Shown: positions 9,001 to 17,404, numbered from the stretch's first letter. The stretch: DNA of 64,000 nucleotides from Opitutaceae bacterium EW11 (GCA_003054665.1 QAYY01000010.1:124001-188000), one strand, 5' to 3'. Notes: generated from the letters alone by a model not told the origin. Program-made: numbers and translations.

Positions 9001-9987
9001 ATCAGCAAGCAGCTCATCTCGCTCATGCACGGCGAACTCGGTTTCCAGTCCGCCGAAGGTCTCGGCTCGAGTTTCTGGTTCGAACTCACGCTTCCCCGAA
9101 GCGCCACCTCGGTCCTGCAATCCACCGCGCCGCGGGGCCGCGCCCGGCCCCCGAAAAAACCGCAGGCACGCTCGAGCCACTCGGAGAACTGCGGCTCCAA
9201 CGGGTCGAAGGGCCTTCGTCTGCTCGTCGCCGAAGACAACGAGACGAACCAGATCGTCGCCCGCAGCATCCTCGAACAGCTCGGGTACTCCCTTGTCGTC
9301 GCGAACAACGGCCGCGAGGTCCTCGAGCAGCTCATCGGCCAGCACTTCGACGCGGTGCTGATGGATTGCCAGATGCCCGTGCTCGACGGCTACGAGACGA
9401 CGGAGCGGATCCGCAACGGCGAGGTGCCGGGCATCAGTCCGGAGATCCCGATCATCGCCGTCACCGCGTACGCGATGCCCGCCGACCGCGCCCGCGCCCT
9501 CGAGGCCGGCATGGACGACTACGTCTCCAAGCCGCTCAGCGTGAATTCCCTGCAGGCGGCCTTCGTCCGCTGCGGCCTGATCTTCCCGCAGGAGGAAATG
9601 GCCGCCGCGGGTTCCCGCGCCGCCGAACCGGCCGGCTCGGCCGTTTTCGATCCCACCCAGCGCGAGAAGCTGCTCCAGATCCCCACCCCGGACGGAACGT
9701 CGGTCTGGGACCGGGCGCTCAGCATCTTTCTCTCCGAAATGCCCGCGCGCATGGAAACGCTCCGGCAGTATGTCGACGCGCAGTATCCCGAGAGAGCCGC
9801 CGTCCTCGCGCACACCATCGCAGGCAGCGCCGCCAGCCTCGGTGCGCCCGAACTCCGGGCCGCCGCGCTCTCCCTGGAGCTGGCCGCGAAGGCAAAGGAG
9901 TCCGCACGCATGCCCGAGCTGCTTTCCGCCCTCTCCACCGCCTGGATCAGACTCGAGACGCAACTCCGCCCCACCAGCTTCCCATGA
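6100..9987 (+). CDS. CHASE-PAS(x3) hybrid sensor histidine kinase with REC and HPt domains
   Basis: Large membrane-bound hybrid kinase, 1295 residues. A first transmembrane segment (about 25-45) precedes a periplasmic CHASE domain (about 75-260, with YPGIRGIGVIYRV). A second segment (about 327-350) leads to three PAS domains (about 370-490, 495-615 and 625-745, the first and third followed by PAC-type ends). HisKA has FLATMSHEIRTPMNG with H782, and HATPase has NLIGNAVKFTEHG, DTGVGIPDE and GGTGLGLAIS. The receiver domain carries D1089 in LMDCQMPVLDG. The C-terminal HPt has H1238 in AHTIAGSAASLG. The layout implies an intramolecular His-Asp-His relay to a separate regulator, most simply the next gene, which overlaps by 4 bp. 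The start is TTG; no in-frame ATG lies before the first membrane helix. The ligand is unknown. Confidence 0.93.
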   Translation: MTTNSHLPWKNRHTLLRRGRTTFDSWQWLPLSVLLLGVALGGWVFRSLEAEADESDKLRFDGMIRGVEAGLDKQMAGYIHALDGGVALQDALPYVSRPTWRTFAATLDLPNRYPGIRGIGVIYRVRPEERSEFLSRIREDGAPAFVIKDVSGADEPATDTGLESYVITYIEPEERNLPAVGLDVGSEPNRRSAAETSRDEAGPVMTRRITLVQDGQQRPGFLLYTPFYTDGHTPATVQERQRQIRGWVYAPFVTEEFVQQGLHAETLNEIDMAMFDGESMQQQNLIFSTDRQPYPSAQYEKTTQLKLAGQVFTFGWNRRATFAKADRSAAVWAGGFSLGMALLLAALVSNLQSKGRQARKLIDLQSAELTQQKFALDQHAIVAVTNVDGRITYANDMFCAISGYSREELIGQNHRVLRSGLHLREHYDEMYRTITSGKVWRGEFCNRAKDGKLYWVASTIVPFVDQQGRPTRYIAIQADITARKVAEQKLRDSQNRLSSIFGAINEGILLFDASMRPIECNAAAERLLGLTRQQLERSEPPAGWQLRAEDGQIVELSESSVEKCFHTGKALHGLSVQIEKPDGSVTWLSVNCEPIIDSTGLVQAVVCSLYDTTERRLAETALREAAQRLALAAEAADLGVWDWDIKSGGIVWDPRMFRIYGMPLRADGRVTYSDWAARVHPDDLPAQEKALWETVDARGQGQRFFRIVRQSDGSVRHIQAQELVLTDRTGKAVRVIGINRDITASVLEAEKRCELESSLEKARDEALTASRLKSEFLATMSHEIRTPMNGVIGMAHLLLQSPLDKKQQDMAQVLVHSADGLLTIINDILDFSKIEAGKLRIDPIDFNLQETIEETVALLAPTARRKGLTFTAEIASALSTHLHGDSGRIQQILTNLIGNAVKFTEHGEVRVVAAATQSDEKMLQFRITVSDTGVGIPDEARERLFQPFVQGDASTTRRFGGTGLGLAISKQLISLMHGELGFQSAEGLGSSFWFELTLPRSATSVLQSTAPRGRARPPKKPQARSSHSENCGSNGSKGLRLLVAEDNETNQIVARSILEQLGYSLVVANNGREVLEQLIGQHFDAVLMDCQMPVLDGYETTERIRNGEVPGISPEIPIIAVTAYAMPADRARALEAGMDDYVSKPLSVNSLQAAFVRCGLIFPQEEMAAAGSRAAEPAGSAVFDPTQREKLLQIPTPDGTSVWDRALSIFLSEMPARMETLRQYVDAQYPERAAVLAHTIAGSAASLGAPELRAAALSLELAAKAKESARMPELLSALSTAWIRLETQLRPTSFP

Positions 9988-10619
9988 AAAAGGTCCTCGC
10001 AGTCGAAGACGATCCCGTCGCCCTCACCGTGCTCGAAAACTCGATCCGTTCGCTCGGCTACGACGTGGTGTCGGCGCGCGACGGCGAGGCCGGGTGGACG
10101 CTTCAGCGCGAGCGGGCTTCCCGGATCGTCGTTTCCGACTGGACGATGCCGCGGCTCAACGGCCTCGACCTCTGCCGCCGCATCCGGTCGCACCCCGGCG
10201 ACTACGTCTATTTCATCCTCCTCACGAACGTGCAGGCGACGAACGAAAACCGGGACCGGGCGATGGAGGCCGGAGTGGACGACTTTCTCTCCAAGCCGAT
10301 CGATCTCCAGGACCTCGGAACGCGGCTGCGCGTCGCGACCCGCATCCTCCAGTACACCACGCGTATTGAAAAACTGGAGTCGCTGATCCCGATCTGCAGC
10401 TACTGCAAGAACGTCCGCAACGACCAGAGCTACTGGCAGCGCATCGAGAGCTACCTCGCGGAAAAGACCGGCGCCGATTGCAGCCACTCGATCTGCCCCG
10501 ACTGCTACGAGAAATTCATCGTGCCGCAGCTGAAGGCATTCGGGATCGATCCCGCGGGGATTTCCTCGGCTCCGAAAGCCGTCCGCGTCCCACCGCCCGG
10601 AACAGCCGAGCCGCGATAA
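9984..10619 (+). CDS. Response regulator with C-terminal four-cysteine (zinc-ribbon-like) module
   Basis: 211 residues, overlapping the hybrid kinase by 4 bp. The receiver domain (1-120) has the acidic pair VEDDP, phospho-acceptor D52 in VVSDWTMPRLNG and the lysine in DFLSKPIDL. There is no DNA-binding or enzymatic output. A coiled linker (about 120-134) leads to a module with C138-x2-C141 (PICSYCKNVRND), the YWQRIESYL helix, and C171-x2-C174 (SICPDCYEKF). The same module occurs at the C-termini of many uncharacterised PAS/REC proteins; metal binding is inferred from cysteine spacing. It probably receives phosphate from the kinase's HPt. Its last about 100 bp overlap the 3' end of the opposite-strand glycosyltransferase gene. 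Confidence 0.88.
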   Translation: MKKVLAVEDDPVALTVLENSIRSLGYDVVSARDGEAGWTLQRERASRIVVSDWTMPRLNGLDLCRRIRSHPGDYVYFILLTNVQATNENRDRAMEAGVDDFLSKPIDLQDLGTRLRVATRILQYTTRIEKLESLIPICSYCKNVRNDQSYWQRIESYLAEKTGADCSHSICPDCYEKFIVPQLKAFGIDPAGISSAPKAVRVPPPGTAEPR

Positions 10620-11625
10620 GCCGTCCCAGGCTGGCGCGCAGCCGGGGGCAGGCGAAGGGCGCCCGGGCAAGCGTTCGCGCTACCAGGAAACCGCGCCGGA
10701 GAAACGAACTCCGCGCGGAGCGGCTCACGAAATAGAAAAGCTGCCGCCAAACGATCCCCGCCGCCTCGGCCGAATGGCGGCCGAGTTCCCGCTCCAGCGC
10801 CGACGCCGCCGCTCGCCGATCGGACCAGGTGCCGAAGCGCAGCGCGAATAGCCAGTCGGTCATGGTCTCCGCCAGTCGGATACGAGCCTCCGCCAGGACC
10901 GCGTCCTCGGGATGCGACGCCGCGCGGAGAGGGATGGCGTCCGCCGACGCGGCGAGAAAGCGGCGGATATAGCCGAACGCATCCGCCGAGCGCAGAACCG
11001 TGCTGTAGGAGGTCCGGTGCTGGCGATAGCCGATGGTCGCGGAGCGCAGAACCCGCAGGGGAGCCTGGGCGGAGAGTCTCAGCCAGGCGTGGTGATCGGC
11101 GATGCCGGCGAAGCGGGTTTCCCAGCCGCCGCAGGCCAGCAGCGCTTCGCGGCGGATCAGCACCTGCGACGGCGTGGACAGCGCCACGCAGGGAAACATC
11201 GTCCAGGGATCGAACTCGTCCGACTCGGCGAGCGGCGCGCCGAAGCGAAGCTCCTTGTCGTCGAAGAACAGGATCGCTCCGCCGGCCGCGGCCCGGCAGC
11301 GCGGGTCGGACTGAAGGGCGGCCTGCAGCAGCTCGAGGTGCGCGGGATGCCAGACGTCGTCCTGGTCCAGAAGGGCGACGTACGGACTGGCGGCGATGGA
11401 GAGTCCGAAGGCGCGGGCGGCGTTGGCGCCCTTTTTCGGAGAGGCCAGGAGCCGGACGCCGGGAAAGGAACGCACGATCTCCGGAGAGCGGTCCGTGCTG
11501 CCGTCGTCGATCACGAGCACCTCCGCCGGCGGCGCGATCTGTTCGGCCACGCTGCGCAGCGTCTTGTCGATCCAGGCCGCTCCGTTGTAGAGCGGCATCA
11601 CCACCGTCGTGCGGGCGCCGTTCAT
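10516..11625 (-). CDS. Family 2 glycosyltransferase (GT-A fold)
   Basis: Cytoplasmic glycosyltransferase, 369 residues. The N-terminal GT2 signature is clear: TTVVMPLYNGAAWIDKTL, VLVIDDGSTDRSPEIV and the nucleotide/metal-binding DxD-type region ALLDQDDVWHPAHL, with a downstream GIADHHAWLRLS containing the likely catalytic acid region. The arginine-rich C-terminal part is not conserved. The final about 35 residues are encoded antisense to the response regulator, so the natural stop may have been lost; this is inference. The ATG at 11625 overlaps the dehydrogenase stop by 4 bp, making it the last gene of a three-gene operon. Acceptor and donor are unknown; a role in surface glycan or glycolipid synthesis is plausible. 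Confidence 0.85.
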   Translation of the reverse strand: MNGARTTVVMPLYNGAAWIDKTLRSVAEQIAPPAEVLVIDDGSTDRSPEIVRSFPGVRLLASPKKGANAARAFGLSIAASPYVALLDQDDVWHPAHLELLQAALQSDPRCRAAAGGAILFFDDKELRFGAPLAESDEFDPWTMFPCVALSTPSQVLIRREALLACGGWETRFAGIADHHAWLRLSAQAPLRVLRSATIGYRQHRTSYSTVLRSADAFGYIRRFLAASADAIPLRAASHPEDAVLAEARIRLAETMTDWLFALRFGTWSDRRAAASALERELGRHSAEAAGIVWRQLFYFVSRSARSSFLRRGFLVARTLARAPFACPRLRASLGRLIAARLFRAVGRGRLSEPRKSPRDRSRMPSAAAR

Positions 11626-12572
11626 GCGAAGGCGGCGCAGTCCACCGGATTCTTCAGCGGGTCGCCGTGGAGATAACGGGCGACCTGCTCCTCGGCGAAA
11701 CGCTCCATGTCGGCCGGGCGTTCCGAATAATGCGCCGCGACGTGCGGCGTGAGCAGGAGCCGTGGGGTTGCCCAGAGCGGGTCGGCGGCGCTCTCGGGCA
11801 GCGGCTCCACGACGTCGAGCGCGGCCCCGCCGAGCCTGCCCTCGCGCAACGCGGCGCAAAGGTCCGCGGTGACAACCGAGCTGCCCCGGCCCACGTTCAC
11901 CAGCAGCGCCGTCGGCTTGAGCCGCGCGAGAAACGCCGCGTTTACCAGGCCGACACTTTCGGCGTTGGCCGGCATCGCGAGGAAACACCAATCGATTTCC
12001 GGCAGCAGCACCGCGGACTCCGCCACGGGCCGGAGCGACGCGGGCGGGAACGCGCCGGGAGGAAGACAGCCGAAACGGTTCACCGCATGCACCGCGATTC
12101 CGTCCCGCCGCAGCAGGTGCGCGATCTCCTGCCCGATCGCTCCAAAGCCGAAAACCGCCGCAGTCTTCGGTCGGGGCAGCCAGGGCAGCGCCGTGATCCA
12201 GCGCCCGAGCTTTTGATTCTCGATCGCCTGTGGGACGGCACGGGTGAGCGCCCAGGCCAGCGAGTGCGCGTGGCGCGCGATCATCGGCGCGGTGAACGTA
12301 ACCCGGGTGAGCAGAATGCCGCGACGGGCGAGTTCGCGGCAGGGCAGCCGATCGACTCCACCCGCCGTCGTCTGAACCCAGCGCAACCGGCTCGCTCCCG
12401 GCAGGCATTGGCGCAGGTAGCGATGGCCGAGAAACATCTCCGCAGTGCGTCCGGCCTCGATGGCATGGTCCTCGTCGAGCGCGGTCACGGGATCCGCGCC
12501 GAGGGCTCGAAGGGCGGCGAGGTGACGTTCCGACGGCTCGAACAAGCCGTACATGAGCAACACGCGGCGCAT
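11622..12572 (-). CDS. D-isomer-specific 2-hydroxyacid dehydrogenase
   Basis: NAD(P)-dependent dehydrogenase of the D-2-hydroxyacid family, 316 residues. The Rossmann nucleotide loop reads AAVFGFGAIGQEIAHLL. Catalytic positions are visible: Arg in LLVNVGRGSSVV, Glu in ALDVVEPLPESAADPLW and His in LLTPHVAAHYSERP. The family interconverts 2-oxo acids and D-2-hydroxyacids (for example glyoxylate/hydroxypyruvate or phosphoglycerate). The chosen ATG (12572) begins MRRVLLMYGLF; a longer frame to 12650 runs into the aldolase gene and has an unnatural arginine-rich leader. It lies 13 bp after the aldolase gene and overlaps the glycosyltransferase gene. Substrate is unknown. Confidence 0.85.
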   Translation of the reverse strand: MRRVLLMYGLFEPSERHLAALRALGADPVTALDEDHAIEAGRTAEMFLGHRYLRQCLPGASRLRWVQTTAGGVDRLPCRELARRGILLTRVTFTAPMIARHAHSLAWALTRAVPQAIENQKLGRWITALPWLPRPKTAAVFGFGAIGQEIAHLLRRDGIAVHAVNRFGCLPPGAFPPASLRPVAESAVLLPEIDWCFLAMPANAESVGLVNAAFLARLKPTALLVNVGRGSSVVTADLCAALREGRLGGAALDVVEPLPESAADPLWATPRLLLTPHVAAHYSERPADMERFAEEQVARYLHGDPLKNPVDCAAFA

Positions 12573-12585
12573 GGCGGGGGGCGCC

Positions 12586-13434
12586 TCAGCGCGCGGACAC
12601 CGTCGAGTGCGCCGTCTCGGCCGAGGCTCGAAGCCTCCGCAGGGTTTCAAGGAAAACGGCGTGGTCGGAGGCGACCGCCGAGAGCGAGCGAAGCTGCGCG
12701 GCCCGCCAGGCTGCGCGCACCGCGTCGAGTTCGGCCGCGACGTCGCGCCCCACGATTTCGCGCCGGAAGGTTCGGCGCAGGAAACTCAGTCCGCAGTTCA
12801 ACCGAGCCATCTCGAGCAGGAGCGCGCTGAAGCGCAGCGGATATCCGCCGCCGATGATCGTCACGCCGCCGAAACCCACCTGCCGTCCGGCGAGCGACTC
12901 GCAGATCGACTCCACCGTGCCGTCCAGCAACGGCTCCCAAAGCCAGTGCGCCCCGCGGGAAATCATCAGGTCGTTCAATCCGATGAAGGCATAATCCCAA
13001 CCGATCGAACGCAGATCGGCCACCCGGTCCACCAGCGCCTGAGTTTCGATCTGGATGAGCGTCTCCGCGCGGCCGCGCACACGGCTGACAAAGCGCTCCA
13101 CCTCGGCGGCCGTCGTCGCCATCGGCAGCATCAGGATCCGCGCTCCGGCATCGAGCGCGACCTCCAATTCCGTCAGCGCGCGATCGCCGCCGTTTACGCG
13201 GACCGTGATCGGCATCGATACCGACGGCGCGAGCCGCCGCAGATCGTCGACCGTATCCAGATTGATCTCGGTATCGTGCGCCGCCTGCCGATCGTGTTTT
13301 CCCTGCTCCTCCCAGTCGATGATCGCGCTGGAAACGCCCGCCCGCTCAGCCGCCACCGCGGTCGCCGGGTCTTTGGTGAAAAGGAACAGTCGAAGCGGGA
13401 CGGCGTTCACCGGGCACCACGAGGACACGAGCAC
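12586..13434 (-). CDS. HpcH/HpaI aldolase / citrate lyase beta-like protein
   Basis: TIM-barrel C-C lyase of the HpcH/HpaI/CitE superfamily, about 282 residues. Visible family features are an early SAIIDWEE stretch, PITVRVNGGDRALTELE (substrate-binding Arg), GARILMLPMATTAAEVERF, LIQIETQALVDRV with the metal-ligand glutamate, and DYAFIGLNDLMISRG with the second acidic ligand. Enzymes of this family cleave or form pyruvate- or acetyl-CoA-derived hydroxyacids with a divalent metal. It is the first gene of the minus-strand operon with the hydroxyacid dehydrogenase and glycosyltransferase. Starts are ambiguous: GTG at 13434, or GTG at 13410 just before the first strand VPLRLFLF. The exact substrate cannot be told from sequence. 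Confidence 0.78.
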   Translation of the reverse strand: MLVSSWCPVNAVPLRLFLFTKDPATAVAAERAGVSSAIIDWEEQGKHDRQAAHDTEINLDTVDDLRRLAPSVSMPITVRVNGGDRALTELEVALDAGARILMLPMATTAAEVERFVSRVRGRAETLIQIETQALVDRVADLRSIGWDYAFIGLNDLMISRGAHWLWEPLLDGTVESICESLAGRQVGFGGVTIIGGGYPLRFSALLLEMARLNCGLSFLRRTFRREIVGRDVAAELDAVRAAWRAAQLRSLSAVASDHAVFLETLRRLRASAETAHSTVSAR

Positions 13435-13550
13435 GCAGCCGTTCGCAATCGCCCGGGGACGAACGGTGGAAGGTATTCGAAACGCTTCACAGCCGGACGG
13501 CTCGCTCCGGGCGTTTCTACCGGAGCGTTATGCGCCCCGGGCGGGACGCG

Positions 13551-14174
13551 CTATTTCAGGTAACGCACCACGGCTTCCGTGCGCGACCGCACGTGAAGTT
13601 TGTCGTAGATGTGCTTGAGGTGGCTGTTCACCGTCTCGACCCCGATGGTGAGCCGGTCGGCGATCTCCTTCGACTGGCAGCCCGCGACGAGCAGCTCCAT
13701 GATTTCTTCCTCGCGCTTGGTGAGCTTTTCGCGCGCGGTTTCGGCCTCGGGGGACTTCCGGAACGTCTGGATCACCCGGCGCGCGACTTCGCCGGTCATC
13801 GGCACGCCGCCTTCCTTGATCTCGCGAATCGCACGCACCAGCCCGTCGGGCGTGGCCCGCTTTAGCAGGTACCCGCTCGCGCCCGCCTCGAGCGCCTTGC
13901 AGATCTGCTCGGTGTCCTCGTAGACGGTGAACATCAGGATCTGGGTGGTCGGCAGCTGCCGTTTCAGGCGGGCCGTGCCCTCGATTCCGGAGCCGTCCGG
14001 AAGCTCGATGTCCATCACGATCACGTCCGGCGCGAGGGGCGGGATTTTCTGCAGCGCCGTCTTCAGATTCCGGCAGGTGCAGACGCAGCTCAGTCCCGGA
14101 TCTTCGGATACGATCTGCTCGAGCTCCTCGCAGATCCCGGAGTTGTCTTCGACGATGGCGACGGTGATGGCCAT
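13551..14174 (-). CDS. NarL/LuxR-family response regulator
   Basis: Cytoplasmic transcriptional regulator, 207 residues. The receiver domain has the acidic pair in VAIVEDNSG, phospho-acceptor D55 in VIVMDIELPDGSG and the lysine in GYLLKRATPDGLV. The C-terminal LuxR-type HTH (about 146-203) has LTKREEEIMELLVAGCQSKEIA and VETVNSHLKHIYDKL. The ATG at 14174 gives a normal receiver N-terminus; upstream in-frame sequence is inside the kinase gene. It starts 7 bp after the stop of the propeller kinase gene, so the two form an operon. It may act on the divergent receptor gene at 17405, which is inference from position. Confidence 0.9.
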   Translation of the reverse strand: MAITVAIVEDNSGICEELEQIVSEDPGLSCVCTCRNLKTALQKIPPLAPDVIVMDIELPDGSGIEGTARLKRQLPTTQILMFTVYEDTEQICKALEAGASGYLLKRATPDGLVRAIREIKEGGVPMTGEVARRVIQTFRKSPEAETAREKLTKREEEIMELLVAGCQSKEIADRLTIGVETVNSHLKHIYDKLHVRSRTEAVVRYLK

Positions 14175-14181
14175 GGCTGGA

Positions 14182-17100
14182 TTATTTCTGGGAAAGGGAC
14201 GACGGACGGGGCGACAGCGGCACGCGCATCGACACGGTGGTGCCTTTTCCCGGCTCACTGGCGACGGTCGTCAGACCGCCGACGGTTTCGCCCCGCGTCC
14301 GCATGTTGGAAAGCCCGTTCCGCTCCGCGTGCTCCTTGGCCGCCGGATCGAAGCCGATCCCGTCGTCCGCCACGCGCAGCAAGAACTCCTCGTCCGTCAG
14401 ACGCATCGAGAGGGTGACGTTGCTGGCCTTCGAATGTTTGAGGGCGTTGTTCAGCGCCTCCTTCAACACCGCCAGCACCTCGTGCTGCTCGTCCGGGCCG
14501 AGCGGCCGGGCGGTCACGGACTCCACGCCCTCCACCGTGCAGCGGATCGGAGTATCCTTGAAAAACCGGCGCGCGAACTGCGCCGCGAAGGACGCGAGGC
14601 GGTCCCAGGAGTTGTTCTGCGGGCTGATCGTCCAAACGATGCTCTCGAGGTCGCCCGCGAGGCTGCGCGTGCGCCAGGCGAGTTGGGAGAGCGGCGCGGA
14701 CAACTCGGCTCCCGCATGGCGTTTCACGCGCTCGGCGAGCAACCCGATCTGCGTCAGGCTGCCGCCCAGTTCGTCGTGGAGGTTGCGGGCGATGCGCGCG
14801 CGCTCGCGCTCGAGGGCGTGCTCCCGCTCGAGTACTTCCAGTCGGCGCCGGATCTTGCGCACCGCGATGGTGCGCGCGACCCAGGCAACCAGCGCCGCGA
14901 CGAGAAGGATCGCGGCGGCGACAAACCAGTACGTCTGCCACCACGCGGCCGCGACGACGACCGCGAGCGTGGCGCCGGTCTCGTTCCACACTCCCGCCTG
15001 GTTCGCGGCGATCACCCGGAGCCGATAGCTGCCGGGCGGCAGACCGGTGTAGGTGATGGCGCGTTCGCCGTCGGCATCGACCCAGTCGAGGTCGTAACCT
15101 TCGAGCCGGTGCCGCACGTGAATCTGCTCGGGCGCGGAGTAGTTCAGGACGGCGCACCGGAACGAGATGCGGCGCGTTTGAGGAGCGACGCGAAGAGAGT
15201 CTCCCACCAGCGGCTCGACGCGCCCGTCGAGCGTGGCCGATTCGAAAAACACCGGCGGCGGCGAACCTCCTGGAACGTACACCTGCGGATCGATGCCCAC
15301 CACGCCGCGGTGGGTCGTGAACCAAAGGCGGCCGTCCCTGCCCTTCCAGCTGCGCGGCTGGCCGACGGCGAGGCCGGTCGCGCCGCGCAATCCGTCGTCC
15401 GCGCCGAAGAGTGTGGGAAGAACCTTCGCCGCGCGCCGGTTCGCGACGTCGAGCAGGGCCTCCTCGCTCACTTCGAAAAAGCCACGGCGGCTGGCGAACC
15501 AGACCCGGCCGTTGTCGTCGGCCTGTTGCTCGGCGATGAGGTCGTCGGGCAGTCCATCCGCCGTCGAAAGCCGGACGAGCCGGTCGCGATCCTTCATCAT
15601 CAAACCCACGGCCGTGCCGATCCAGACGCGGTCCTGCGCATCGATGCGCATCGAGAGGATCGGGCCCGCGGTCCAGTCTTGCGGCGAGATGCGCTCCGTC
15701 AGCCGGCCGTTCGCGTATTCCCAGACGTGCACCTCCGCCTCCGCGGACTTCATCTGGTTCGCCGCAATCCAGATTCCGCCCCGGCTGTCCTCCGCGACCG
15801 CGTTGTACCGAGTCGAGATCGCCCCCACGAGCGGCGAAACCGGTTGATAGACTCCATCGCGGAAGAATCCGAGTCCCTCGCCCGACACGACCCACAGGTC
15901 GCCCGCCCGGCTGGCAAAAAGGATCTGCACCGAGGTCAGCGAAGGTTCCGCCGGCCGAGTCTCTTCCGGGTGACCGAGGGGAAAACGAAACAGTCCATAG
16001 TCGGCCGCGGCCCAGATGAAACCGTGCCGGTCCGGCGCGACGCGCGTCGCGTAACGGTCGACCCGGGTGTTTGTCACCACCTTTTCGCTACGCCCGTCCC
16101 GGCAGCGGACCAGGCCGCCGCTCCGGTTGGCGACCCAGAGCGTGCCGGAATCGTCCTCGCAGACCGAACTGCTCATCGTCTCCGTCAAGCCCGAGGCGCT
16201 GTCGAGCTGCGTGTACGTCTGCGGCCGAAACCGCGCGAGGCCGTCGGTCGTCGATCCTGCCCAGATGTTGCCCTCGCGATCCTCGACGATGGACAGGACC
16301 GTGCGCGGCTCGAAGTCGAGCGAGGTGACCTTGCCGCCCGAATACAGAAAAATCCCGTGGCGCCGGGATCCTATCCAGAGATTCCCCTGGCGGTCCTCGA
16401 AGAGCGTGTCCGCGCCGCTCCGCCGGGCCGGCCACTCGGGGTCGCGGCACATCACGGTGAACCGGCCGTTTTCCCATTTGAGAAGCCGGTCCGTGCACGA
16501 GAGCCACACGCCGCCCGAACGGGCCGGCGCGACCACGGCGCCGGAGACTCCGCCCTCGGGAACGGGCTGCGAGGCGACGGGCTTTCCGCGATCGAACACG
16601 CGGAGGTACTCTCCCGCGGCGATCCAGGTGCGGCCCGCGCCGTCGCTGGCGAACGAAACCCGGTTGCCGCGACGCACGAATCCCTCGGCGCTGCCGAAGC
16701 GTTGCACCGCACCCTTGTCCCAGCGGGTCAGCTCGGCGGGCGCGGACGAAACCCAGATCGCGCCGCTCGGTTCGACGAAGAGCTCGAGCAGCGTCTGCTC
16801 GCTGAAGGCCGACGTGATCGGATGCTGCGAAACGACGCCGTCGCGCACGCTCCAAACGCCGCCGCTCGCCGGGATGAAGAGCAATGCGCCGTCCGGCGCG
16901 AGCGTCAGATCGCGGACGTTTCCCACGGAAGCGGCAGGCCGGTTCGGCACCGCGAAACGCTGAAAGCTCACGCTGTCGAACCGCACCAGTCCGTCCGCCG
17001 TCGCGAGCCACAGGTACCCTCGTGCATCCTGCACCACGCGGTTGACGATGTTGTGCGGCAGGCCCTGCTCGACCATCCAATGGCGCGTCACGTATTCGGG

Positions 17101-17202
17101 TCCGTCGGCCGACTGCGCGCGACCGGCAGGCGAGGCGGAAAATAAACAGAGAGCGAGAGCCAACACACTCTCCGCGAGTGGGGAAACGCGGGGCCGATTC
17201 AA
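14182..17202 (-). CDS. Two-component-regulator-propeller sensor kinase (Reg_prop, Y_Y_Y, HisKA_3)
   Basis: Membrane sensor kinase of about 1006 residues. A signal peptide ending near AGRAQSADG is followed by many Reg_prop blades, each with D/Q-x-x-G-x-(I/L)-W-(V/L/A)-A/G-T/S patterns (for example ARGYLWLATADGL, RQGNLWIGSRRHG), forming two seven-bladed propellers. A Y_Y_Y domain (GLPPGSYRLRVIAANQAG) precedes one membrane segment, then HisKA_3 with ARIARNLHDELGGSL (H809) and a HATPase domain (EALNNALKHSKASN, VADDGIGFDPAA). Such half-hybrid sensors typically detect imported oligosaccharides in the periplasm. TTG 17202 is chosen because it supplies a basic N-region for the signal peptide; GTG 17166 is the alternative. 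It is divergent from the receptor at 17405, suggesting it controls that receptor. Confidence 0.9.
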   Translation of the reverse strand: MNRPRVSPLAESVLALALCLFSASPAGRAQSADGPEYVTRHWMVEQGLPHNIVNRVVQDARGYLWLATADGLVRFDSVSFQRFAVPNRPAASVGNVRDLTLAPDGALLFIPASGGVWSVRDGVVSQHPITSAFSEQTLLELFVEPSGAIWVSSAPAELTRWDKGAVQRFGSAEGFVRRGNRVSFASDGAGRTWIAAGEYLRVFDRGKPVASQPVPEGGVSGAVVAPARSGGVWLSCTDRLLKWENGRFTVMCRDPEWPARRSGADTLFEDRQGNLWIGSRRHGIFLYSGGKVTSLDFEPRTVLSIVEDREGNIWAGSTTDGLARFRPQTYTQLDSASGLTETMSSSVCEDDSGTLWVANRSGGLVRCRDGRSEKVVTNTRVDRYATRVAPDRHGFIWAAADYGLFRFPLGHPEETRPAEPSLTSVQILFASRAGDLWVVSGEGLGFFRDGVYQPVSPLVGAISTRYNAVAEDSRGGIWIAANQMKSAEAEVHVWEYANGRLTERISPQDWTAGPILSMRIDAQDRVWIGTAVGLMMKDRDRLVRLSTADGLPDDLIAEQQADDNGRVWFASRRGFFEVSEEALLDVANRRAAKVLPTLFGADDGLRGATGLAVGQPRSWKGRDGRLWFTTHRGVVGIDPQVYVPGGSPPPVFFESATLDGRVEPLVGDSLRVAPQTRRISFRCAVLNYSAPEQIHVRHRLEGYDLDWVDADGERAITYTGLPPGSYRLRVIAANQAGVWNETGATLAVVVAAAWWQTYWFVAAAILLVAALVAWVARTIAVRKIRRRLEVLEREHALERERARIARNLHDELGGSLTQIGLLAERVKRHAGAELSAPLSQLAWRTRSLAGDLESIVWTISPQNNSWDRLASFAAQFARRFFKDTPIRCTVEGVESVTARPLGPDEQHEVLAVLKEALNNALKHSKASNVTLSMRLTDEEFLLRVADDGIGFDPAAKEHAERNGLSNMRTRGETVGGLTTVASEPGKGTTVSMRVPLSPRPSSLSQK

Positions 17203-17404
17203 GCGGAGCGAGTGAAAATCAAACTGTCCGATTCGCAATCCGCCAAAACTACCCAGAAATGGGGATAAGCGCGATCCGATCTTTCCGCTACCATCCTTCT
17301 GCTCGATCCCGCGGTCCACCCCCACCCACCCCCTCCGACCGCGGGCCTGTAGTATCCACCTCGTCAGACGACGGCATTGCCGTGCCGTCGTTCCTAACCC
17401 CGTC

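Noticed and set aside
6589-9963. 1124-codon minus-strand open frame opposite the hybrid kinase
   Set aside because: Same artefact: repetitive D/E/R/G/L composition, no family signature, and the plus strand has complete CHASE/PAS/kinase motifs.
13927-17145. 1072-codon open frame on the plus strand opposite the propeller kinase
   Set aside because: Arg/His/Pro-rich composition without domains; it is the antisense of a well-supported kinase gene in GC-rich DNA.
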